A DNA stretch of 30,587 nt from CAYOKT01 sp964404605 (GTDB lineage: Bacteria > Electryoneota > Electryoneia > Electryoneales > Electryoneaceae): contig CAYOKT010000035.1 in assembly GCA_964404605.1 (NCBI GenBank), positions 1 to 30,587 on the forward strand, read 5' to 3'. Positions 7,561 through 13,612 of the stretch are shown piece by piece (position 1 is the stretch's first letter; the number at the start of each line of letters is the position of its first letter). A program made the translations under genes and the position numbers. The notes beneath the pieces are model-generated. The model saw only the letters and a program-made list of their open reading frames with translations, searched no databases and was not told the origin of the DNA.

Positions 7561-8366
7561 CGAGCCGGTTTCCTCGCCCAGGTGATCATCCGGGGTGAGG
7601 AGGCGGGGTCGAACCCGCCGCCCTCCTCATCCCCCGCGCGACCTTCCGGATGCAGCCCGCACCGGGCGAGCCACGTGTCCAGTTCCTTCTCGTCCAGGAG
7701 CCGTACCGACTCGGTTATCACCCGTTTCTCCCCGGAATCGTTCCAGATGGTGATCTCCTTGTTCACCCTGCGCCCGCCGGAGGTCAGCCGGCGGCGCTGC
7801 TCCACCCGGAGTTTGCCCCGGCGAAAGGTGTCGCGGGGGACCAGGGTCCTCCGCAGAAACCCCGGGTTGGGCACATCGAGGATAAGGATTCCGCCGGGGT
7901 GAAGAACCCGCGCCATCTCCGCGAGAACGGCGAGGTTCTCCTCGTCCCGGGTAAAGTAGCCGAAACTGGTGAACAGGTTGACCGCGAGGCCGAAAGCGCC
8001 GTCCCTGACCGGCAGGGAGCGGAGATCGCAGCGGATGAAACGCGGCGCGGGGAAGGGGCCCCCGGCGGCTGTCTCCCTCCCTCTCGCACCCTCGAGCGCG
8101 GCGCGGCGGAGCAGCGGCCGCGAGAGATCAAGACCGGTCACCCGCCAGCGATGTTCACGGGCCATGGCCCAGGTATGGCGCCCGGCGCCGCAGGCGAGAT
8201 CGACGACTCCCCGCTCCGCCTCCCGGGAGAAACGCCCCAGCCAGCGAACGAAGCGCAGCGCCTCCTTCTCATCGCGGTGACGGTACAGCTCGAGATAGGT
8301 CTCGTCGAACCAACCCTCGAACCATTCGCCGCCGTTCCCACCCGCTGTCCCGGATTTTTCCCGCAC
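7557..8366 (-). CDS. Class I SAM-dependent methyltransferase, candidate N-methyl-bacillithiol synthase (NmbA-like)
   Basis: A Rossmann-fold methyltransferase of about 269 aa. The SAM-binding motif I is VVDLACGAGRH (54-64), followed by GLDLS (78-82), the family-typical NLFTSFGYF (130-138) and the post-motif HPGGILILD (156-164). It is translationally coupled to bshC (ATGA overlap) and heads the bacillithiol operon. In green sulphur bacteria a SAM methyltransferase, NmbA, N-methylates bacillithiol, so that role is the best inference here, but the substrate cannot be read from sequence. The start is chosen as GTG 8366, where a predicted promoter would begin transcription. The frame is open much further upstream, but that part crosses the divergent gene and is not family-like. 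TTG 8375 is another possibility. Confidence 0.82.
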   Translation of the reverse strand: MREKSGTAGGNGGEWFEGWFDETYLELYRHRDEKEALRFVRWLGRFSREAERGVVDLACGAGRHTWAMAREHRWRVTGLDLSRPLLRRAALEGARGRETAAGGPFPAPRFIRCDLRSLPVRDGAFGLAVNLFTSFGYFTRDEENLAVLAEMARVLHPGGILILDVPNPGFLRRTLVPRDTFRRGKLRVEQRRRLTSGGRRVNKEITIWNDSGEKRVITESVRLLDEKELDTWLARCGLHPEGRAGDEEGGGFDPASSPRMITWARKPAR

Positions 8367-8373
8367 AGCGGGC

Positions 8374-8402
8374 AATATAGAGGAGGCCGCCGAGACGGTC
8401 AA
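8374..8402 (-). promoter_or_regulatory. Sigma70-type promoter for the bacillithiol/hpn operon
   Basis: On the minus strand TTGACC (8402-8397) and TATATT (8379-8374) are separated by exactly 17 bases. The expected transcription start, six to eight bases past the -10 box, falls on or next to the GTG at 8366, so the mRNA would have almost no leader. No Shine-Dalgarno sequence precedes any candidate start here, which agrees with this. Confidence 0.7.
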
Positions 8403-8437
8403 GCGGGCGCGCGGCGCTCTCGACCACGGGCCGACCG

Positions 8438-8467
8438 GTGGCGCCGATACCCTTCGCTCTGTACCTT
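8438..8467 (+). promoter_or_regulatory. Possible promoter for the Ig-like lipoprotein operon
   Basis: TACCTT at 8462-8467 lies five bases before the ATG at 8473, with a weak GTGGCG (8438-8443) 18 bases upstream. The same -10 word with the same 18-base spacing, paired with TTGGCG, is found before the B12-binding subunit (19986-20015). There is no Shine-Dalgarno sequence before this ATG. The -35 match is poor, so this is tentative. Confidence 0.35.
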
Positions 8468-8472
8468 CCGCC

Positions 8473-10275
8473 ATGCGCTTCCGAGCACAGATACCGGCCC
8501 TTCTCCTCCTGGTGCTGTTCACCGGCTGTGCGCGCATGGGGCCGCCGGGGGGCGGCCCCGTGGACAAGCGCCCCCCGAGCATCATCCGGACCATCCCGGA
8601 AAACGGCAGTGTCGGGGTGGCCCCCGAGGTGAGCATCCGTCTCCGCTTCGATGAGGAGGTGAATCACGAGTCCCTGCGTGATGCCTTCTCCCTGTCGCCC
8701 CCTCCCCCCGGAAAGGTCACCGCGAAGTGGCATGGGAAAGAGGTTGTCCTCTCCTTCGATCCGCCCCTGACGCGGGACCGCACCTATGTCCTCGCGCTCG
8801 GCACCCAGTTGAAGGATCTCCGGGGCAACCCCCTCGACGAGACGGTTCACCTCGCCTTCTCCACCGGTGAGACGCTGGACCAGGGGAGAATCTCCGGGCG
8901 CCTCTTGAGCGAGACGGGTTCCGTGCAGGGCTGGCGGGTGCACGCCTACTTCCTGGGCGGCGACCCCGGCGCGGTGGGCGACACGGCGGCGGGACCCACC
9001 GGCTCCGCCGGTCGTTCCCGCCTCCCCGATCCCGCGGTGGACATCCCCGACGCGGCCACGCAGGCCGGGAACGAGGGGGAGTGGACCCTCGTGCATCTCC
9101 GCGAGGGACGCTGGCGGGTGTTCGCGTTCGACGACCTGAACTCGGACCGCCTGTGGACACCGGCCGGCGAACCGCTCGCGGTGCCGCCGGGGGATGTCAT
9201 GGCGGTCGAGGACACCCTCGCGGCGGTGCCTCGCTTGATCCTCAGGGGCGCCGTGCATCCTTCCCTGCCGGTCCCGCTGCGCCTGTTCACCCGGATGCGG
9301 GACCGTTTCGAGGTGCGGTTCGACCGCAAACCCGCCGAGCCGGAGATGGATGTGATCGTCGAGGAGCTCCCGCCGGAGGGGGAGGGAGCCGGCAGCCTGC
9401 GGATCGAGCCGGGCGCTGAATCCCCGCGTGATGGGGGAGGCTCCTCTCCCTACCCGGGGTCTCCGGCCGCGTTGGAAGTCGCCTCCGTGCGGTACAACCC
9501 GGCGGACTCGACGGTCCTCCGCGTCCGGCTCGCCGGGGCGGTGAAGGGAGCCGGGCTGACGGCCCGGATCACCGGCGGTTTCGGCGCCTCCGGGCGGCTG
9601 GACACCACGATGACCCTCCGCTTCGGCGACGTCTCGGAGGTGGACAGCTTCCCTCCGAGCTTCGTACTTTCACGGCCCCCGCGGGGCGCGAGGCTGCACC
9701 CCGGCCGCCCCACCGTGGACCTCGTGTTCAGCGAGGAGATGTCGCCCCCCGCAACGGGCGGCCTGCGGGTGATCGCCCCTTCGGGAGACACGCTTGCCCC
9801 CGGGTGGAGCCGCCCGGACGAAGCGATGCTGCGCGTGGAGTTCCCCGGCGAAATCGCGGGCAGGCTGCGCTTGCAGCTCGTGGGGGCCCTGTTGACCGAC
9901 CTGGCGGGGGTTCCGTTGGCCGACAGCCTGGTGAACCTCGAATTCATCAAGCTGCCGCAGGACTCGCTGGGGACGGTCAGCGGGCGGGTGGAAGGAACGG
10001 GTCCGGGCGAGGTCCATCTCCGGATGGTCGCCCCCGGGGAGCGCGACCTGCCGCTGGAGGTGACGGCGGCGCAGGGCGGCGACTTCCGCTTCCCCCACGT
10101 TCCGCCGGGTCCGTGGAGGATCGAGGGTTGGTGGGACAGGGACGGGAACGGCCGCTGGTCGATGGGGGAGGCGGCGCCGTATGTTCCCTCTGATCCATGC
10201 ACGATCGCACCGGATACGGTGTGGGTCAGGGCGCGTTGGGAAACGGCGGAAGTAAGAATTATATTTGAACTCTAA
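8473..10275 (+). CDS. Lipoprotein with bacterial Ig-like (Big_5-type) domains
   Basis: A 600-residue exported protein. Residues 1-19 form a lipoprotein signal (hydrophobic ALLLLVLFTG then Cys19). An Ig-like domain of the SbsA/Big_5 kind begins near residue 33 (PPSIIRTIPENGSVGVAPE...IRLRFDEEV) and ends with LAFSTGE near 135. A second copy starts around 395 (FPPSFVLSRPPRGARL...LVFSEEM) and runs to about 495. The C-terminus carries a carboxypeptidase-regulatory-like fold with a DRDGNGRWSMGE segment. Such proteins are common in Bacteroidota-like genomes and are presumed to sit on the outer membrane; their function is not known. It opens the plus operon with manC. The domain edges are approximate. 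Confidence 0.85.
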   Translation: MRFRAQIPALLLLVLFTGCARMGPPGGGPVDKRPPSIIRTIPENGSVGVAPEVSIRLRFDEEVNHESLRDAFSLSPPPPGKVTAKWHGKEVVLSFDPPLTRDRTYVLALGTQLKDLRGNPLDETVHLAFSTGETLDQGRISGRLLSETGSVQGWRVHAYFLGGDPGAVGDTAAGPTGSAGRSRLPDPAVDIPDAATQAGNEGEWTLVHLREGRWRVFAFDDLNSDRLWTPAGEPLAVPPGDVMAVEDTLAAVPRLILRGAVHPSLPVPLRLFTRMRDRFEVRFDRKPAEPEMDVIVEELPPEGEGAGSLRIEPGAESPRDGGGSSPYPGSPAALEVASVRYNPADSTVLRVRLAGAVKGAGLTARITGGFGASGRLDTTMTLRFGDVSEVDSFPPSFVLSRPPRGARLHPGRPTVDLVFSEEMSPPATGGLRVIAPSGDTLAPGWSRPDEAMLRVEFPGEIAGRLRLQLVGALLTDLAGVPLADSLVNLEFIKLPQDSLGTVSGRVEGTGPGEVHLRMVAPGERDLPLEVTAAQGGDFRFPHVPPGPWRIEGWWDRDGNGRWSMGEAAPYVPSDPCTIAPDTVWVRARWETAEVRIIFEL

Positions 10276-10306
10276 ACTCTACCTGTCCACGGGACGAGGA
10301 GGGGAT

Positions 10307-11404
10307 GTGAGCCGGGGTTTGGCCGTGACCTATGCGGTGATCATGGCCGGGGGGAGTGGGACACGCTTTTGGCCGTTGTCCACGCCGGAACGGCCGAAGC
10401 AACTCCTCGAGTTGTTTCATGGGCGCAGCATGCTGCAGCTCACCCTCGATCGCATCGCGCCCCTTCTGCCGAAATCGCACCATCGCATCGTCACCATCGC
10501 CGACCAGGTGGCCCTCGTCACCAGGCATCTCTCGCTCCCGGGGGAATCCTTCATCATTGAACCGTTCGGCCGCAACACCGCGCCGGCCGTGGGACTCTCC
10601 GCCGTTCGCCTCCTCGAGGAGAACGAAGATGCGATCATGGTGGTTCTTCCCGCGGACCACCTGATCCAGGATGACGAGGCCTTCCGCGAGGCGCTCACCC
10701 TCGGGATCGAGGTGGTGGACGAGAGCGATGCGATTGTCACCCTGGGCATCCAGCCGAATCGCCCGGAAACCGCCTACGGTTACATCCAGTTCGAGCAGGA
10801 AGAGGTTCGCCCCGGTCTCCACCGGGTCATCACCTTCGCGGAAAAACCCAACCGCAAGACCGCGCTGCGCTTCCTCGAAACCGGGGAATTCCTCTGGAAC
10901 AGCGGCGTGTTCATCTGGTCCGTCAGGCGGATTCTCTCCGAAATCGAGGAGTACCTGCCGGAACTTTTCGCGGCCCTGATGGAGATCCGCGAGGCCTTCG
11001 GTACGCCGGAGGAGGAGGAGCGGATCAAGCTGGCGTACCGGTCGATCAAGCCGATCTCCATCGATTACGGCGTCATGGAGAAGGCGAAGAACATCTACCT
11101 GGTCAAGGGACGGTTCGACTGGAGCGATGTCGGGAGCTGGGACGAGGCCTATCGTCTCAGCGGCAAGGACGAAAGCGGAAATGTTCTCCGCGGCCAGGCT
11201 TTCGTGCACGATGCGGAGTCTTCGTACGTACTTTCCGGGGACGGGAAGCCGATCGCCGTGATCGGGTTGAAAGGGGTGATCGTCGTCTCCACGGAGGACG
11301 GCACCCTCGTCTGCCCGCAGGACCGCGCGCAGGATGTGAAGCCGGTGGCGGAAAAAATTCTTCGCGGCCTGGGCAAGCCTTCGGCGGGGAGCGTGGGAAC
11401 ATGA
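10307..11404 (+). CDS. manC: Mannose-1-phosphate guanylyltransferase
   Basis: Transfers GMP from GTP to mannose 1-phosphate, giving GDP-mannose for glycans. The protein is 365 aa and monofunctional; the C-terminal isomerase domain of bifunctional ManC/AlgA is absent. Visible are the nucleotidyltransferase signature GGSGTRFWP (15-23), EPFGRNTAP (85-93), LPADH, EKPNR and the WNSGVF/FDWSDVGSW segments of this family. I choose GTG 10307, with GAGGAGGGG immediately upstream. The frame also opens at TTG 10265, inside the previous gene, and at GTG 10325. It lies 31 bases after the lipoprotein gene and overlaps the next gene by four bases. The matching phosphohexomutase is at 2476-3834; manA is not in the window. 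Confidence 0.93.
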   Translation: MSRGLAVTYAVIMAGGSGTRFWPLSTPERPKQLLELFHGRSMLQLTLDRIAPLLPKSHHRIVTIADQVALVTRHLSLPGESFIIEPFGRNTAPAVGLSAVRLLEENEDAIMVVLPADHLIQDDEAFREALTLGIEVVDESDAIVTLGIQPNRPETAYGYIQFEQEEVRPGLHRVITFAEKPNRKTALRFLETGEFLWNSGVFIWSVRRILSEIEEYLPELFAALMEIREAFGTPEEEERIKLAYRSIKPISIDYGVMEKAKNIYLVKGRFDWSDVGSWDEAYRLSGKDESGNVLRGQAFVHDAESSYVLSGDGKPIAVIGLKGVIVVSTEDGTLVCPQDRAQDVKPVAEKILRGLGKPSAGSVGT

Positions 11405-11655
11405 GGCAGCGGGAGATGCTCGACCTGCTCCTCGAGACGGCGGAAAAAGTCTATGACCGCGTGGAATCGGGTCAGGGAGATTTCCGCGGAGGCGAGTGCG
11501 AAGTGCGTGGGGAGCGTTATCTTGTGATCAATCGCTCTGCGGGTGTCGAAAACAATTTGAGAATCGTCGCAACCGCGCTTGCGCGACATGATACCGATCA
11601 TCTGTACCTGCGTCCGGCACTGCGGGAAGTAATCGAGCGGTACCGCGAGGAATAG
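11401..11655 (+). CDS. Small conserved-looking protein of unknown function
   Basis: An 84-residue, soluble, highly charged protein that I do not recognise. Its ATG overlaps the manC stop (ATGA) and its stop is 13 bases before the regulator's start codon, so it is cotranscribed and probably translationally coupled. The N-terminal third (REMLDLLLETAEKVYDRV) looks like an amphipathic helix. The middle (GGECEVRGERYLVINR) looks like a beta hairpin with a single Cys, and the C-terminus (YLRPALREVIERYREE) is helical again. Codon use and GC bias match the neighbours, which supports a real gene. No membrane segment or known motif is visible. Confidence 0.7.
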   Translation: MRQREMLDLLLETAEKVYDRVESGQGDFRGGECEVRGERYLVINRSAGVENNLRIVATALARHDTDHLYLRPALREVIERYREE

Positions 11656-11668
11656 GGAGGAAGGAGAA

Positions 11669-12370
11669 ATGGTTCCGGCACCTGATCCATCCCAGGAAGC
11701 CCAGCTACTGAAAAATATTCCGCTTTTCGGGGAGCTGGACGAGGATGATCTTCAGCGAATCGCGGACTTGATGGTCACGAAACGCTTCAAGAAAAACAAT
11801 CTCATCATCTTCGAGGATGACCTTGGACGGAATCTCTTCTTCATCAAGAGTGGGCGGGTGAAAATCAGCGGCATCTCCCACGAGGGCGGCGAGGCGATCT
11901 TCTCCATCCTCGGCGAGGGGGAGTTCTTCGGCGAGCTGTCGCTGATCGACGGTTTGCCGCGAAGCGCCACGGTGACCAGCATCGACGATGTCGAGCTCTG
12001 GGTGCTGCATCGCGGGGATTTCCTCGAGCTGCTGGAAAAATATCCCCAGATCTCGATCACTCTGCTCAAGGAGCTGGCGGGTCGCATCCGGCGCAGCGAC
12101 GCCCAGATCAAGAGCCTGAGCCTGAAGGACGCCCGCGGCAGGGTCGCCTCGACGTTGATCCGGCTTGCCGAGGACATCGGCGTCGTCCGGGGCGGAAAGG
12201 TCGTGATCAAGGATCTGCCCCTGCAGCGCGACCTCGCCAACCTCGCCGGCACAAGCCGGGAGACCATCAGCCGGGTGATCAAGAAGTTCGAGGACGAGGG
12301 GCATGTCCTGAAGGTCGAGAACACCCTCGTGTTCAACGACTTCAACTCCTTCAAGAAGGAATTCGCCTGA
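11669..12370 (+). CDS. Crp/Fnr family transcription regulator
   Basis: A 233-residue regulator: N-terminal cyclic-nucleotide-binding beta roll (about 12-125), dimer helix (126-150) and C-terminal winged helix-turn-helix (about 155-230). The phosphate-binding cassette FGELSLIDGLPRSATV (87-102) keeps the Glu (89), Arg (98) and Ser (99) that bind cAMP in CRP, and there is no cysteine cluster, so a nucleotide-sensing role is more likely than oxygen sensing by Fe-S. The recognition helix is SRETISR (196-202), combining the Arg-Glu of CRP with the Glu-x-x-Ser-Arg of FNR, so its DNA target cannot be chosen between the two classes. A strong GGAGGAAGGAG precedes the ATG. It is the last gene before a terminator. 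Confidence 0.93.
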   Translation: MVPAPDPSQEAQLLKNIPLFGELDEDDLQRIADLMVTKRFKKNNLIIFEDDLGRNLFFIKSGRVKISGISHEGGEAIFSILGEGEFFGELSLIDGLPRSATVTSIDDVELWVLHRGDFLELLEKYPQISITLLKELAGRIRRSDAQIKSLSLKDARGRVASTLIRLAEDIGVVRGGKVVIKDLPLQRDLANLAGTSRETISRVIKKFEDEGHVLKVENTLVFNDFNSFKKEFA

Positions 12371-12415
12371 ACGGTCCGGCCCGCGAACGGGGCTTCGATT
12401 CACGGTGGAATATCA

Positions 12416-12443
12416 CCCGGACCCGGTGGGGTCCGGGCTTTTT
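12416..12443 (+). terminator. Intrinsic terminator after the Crp/Fnr gene
   Basis: CCCGGACCC (12416-12424) pairs perfectly with GGGTCCGGG (12429-12437) around a GGTG loop, followed by CTTTTT. It begins 45 bases after the regulator's stop codon. This is the clearest Rho-independent terminator in the window. Confidence 0.92.
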
Positions 12444-12584
12444 ACTCCCGTGGCACGTTCACCGCCCGTGCCGGACGGCGGGCCGCGAGGATGCCCGGCA
12501 AAGGGTTCCGACCCGTGAGCGAGGCGCCAATACCGGAGGGGGGCGGGCACCCCTCCCATTCGGGGGAATCCTGCCCGACGCAGG
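12444..12584. other. Intergenic stretch with several GC hairpins, no gene
   Basis: Between the terminator and the meaB promoter I see no credible gene. Small hairpins are present: GGGT-TCCG-ACCC at 12503-12514 with a UNCG-type loop, GGAGGGG (12535-12541) with CCCCTCC (12550-12556), and GCCCG (12493-12497) able to pair with CGGGC (12544-12548) around them. I looked for a cobalamin riboswitch because of the B12-enzyme genes that follow and could not match one. Confidence 0.4.
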
Positions 12585-12613
12585 TTGCCCGGCTCCGCTG
12601 AACGGCGTATTTT
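12585..12613 (+). promoter_or_regulatory. Promoter for meaB and the mutase genes
   Basis: TTGCCC (12585-12590) and TATTTT (12608-12613) are separated by 17 bases. The predicted start of transcription falls at about 12620, which is the A of an in-frame ATG. Either the mRNA is leaderless from 12620 or it has a 42-base leader to the ATG at 12662. Confidence 0.62.
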
Positions 12614-12619
12614 TACAAG

Positions 12620-13612
12620 ATGTTGAAGTTCTCCCCGAATCAACGGTCGAAACCCGATTCCATGAAACGAGAAGACGATCTGCTGCGCCGCTTCCGTGAG
12701 GGCGACCGCCGGGCGCTCGCCCGCCTGCTGACACGGGTGGCCAACCGCCATCCTGGTCTCCCCGAAGTCCTGAACGAACTCTATCCGGAGGTGGGAGAGG
12801 CGTGGCGGATCGGGTTGACCGGCCCCCCGGGCGCCGGGAAGAGCACCCTGGTGAACAAGCTGGTTCAGGGTTACCGAGCGGAAAACCACCAGGTCGGAGT
12901 CGTGGCGTTCGACCCCACCAGCCCGTTTACCGGCGGGGCGCTGCTCGGGGACCGGGTGCGGATGGAGACCATCGGCCTGGACCCCGGCGTGTTCATCCGC
13001 AGCATGGCGACCCGGGGGCATCTCGGCGGCCTCGCGGTCGGGGTGGACGAGGCGTGCGACCTGATGGACGCCTTCGGCAAGCGGCGCATTCTCATCGAAA
13101 CCGTCGGCGTCGGCCAGTCCGAACTGGAGGTCGCCCACTCCGCGGACACGACCATCGTCGTCCTGGTGCCCCAGTCGGGCGATGCGATCCAGGCGATGAA
13201 GGCGGGGTTGATGGAGATCGCGGACATCTTCGTGATCAACAAGTGCGACCGTGACGGCGCGGACCAGGCGTACCGTGAACTGATGAGCATTCTCCACCTC
13301 AGGGAGGACGAGGACGGCTGGCAGCCGCCGGTGATCAAGACCATCGCCGAGACCGGGGAAGGGGTCGCGGAGGTGCTCGAGACCATCGAGCGCCATGCCC
13401 GGCATCTTCGCGAGACGGGGAAGCTGGAACTGAGGCGCCGCGGGCGCGCGGCGGCGAAGACCCGCCGCCTCGTGGAGGACGAACTCCGCCGTAAACTATG
13501 GCAGGGGGAGCGCGAACAACGGCGTACCAGCGGACTTGACGGCGTCCGCAGCCCGTACCTGCTGGCGCGGGAGCTGATTGACGATTTCTACCGGGAGATC
13601 CGTGATGAGTAA
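12620..13612 (+). CDS. meaB: Methylmalonyl-CoA mutase-associated GTPase MeaB
   Basis: A G3E-family P-loop GTPase (330 aa from 12620, 316 aa from ATG 12662) that gates B12 cofactor loading and protects or repairs adenosylcobalamin-dependent acyl-CoA mutases. The Walker A motif is GPPGAGKST (68-76 from the first start). The FDPTSPFTGGALLGDR, RSMATRGHLGG and ETVGVGQSE segments are characteristic of MeaB/ArgK, and the guanine-specificity motif NKCD follows. The family N-terminus resembles the product of the second ATG, but the promoter places the RNA start at the first, and neither has a Shine-Dalgarno sequence. The gene overlaps the mutase large subunit by eight bases, so the two are coupled, as expected for a mutase and its chaperone. 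Confidence 0.93.
   Translation: MLKFSPNQRSKPDSMKREDDLLRRFREGDRRALARLLTRVANRHPGLPEVLNELYPEVGEAWRIGLTGPPGAGKSTLVNKLVQGYRAENHQVGVVAFDPTSPFTGGALLGDRVRMETIGLDPGVFIRSMATRGHLGGLAVGVDEACDLMDAFGKRRILIETVGVGQSELEVAHSADTTIVVLVPQSGDAIQAMKAGLMEIADIFVINKCDRDGADQAYRELMSILHLREDEDGWQPPVIKTIAETGEGVAEVLETIERHARHLRETGKLELRRRGRAAAKTRRLVEDELRRKLWQGEREQRRTSGLDGVRSPYLLARELIDDFYREIRDE

Noticed and set aside
12444..12619. Cobalamin riboswitch upstream of the B12-enzyme genes.
   Set aside because: I searched both strands by eye for a B12-box-like core and the surrounding conserved pattern and found none. The hairpins present do not fit that class. A covariance-model search would be the decisive test.
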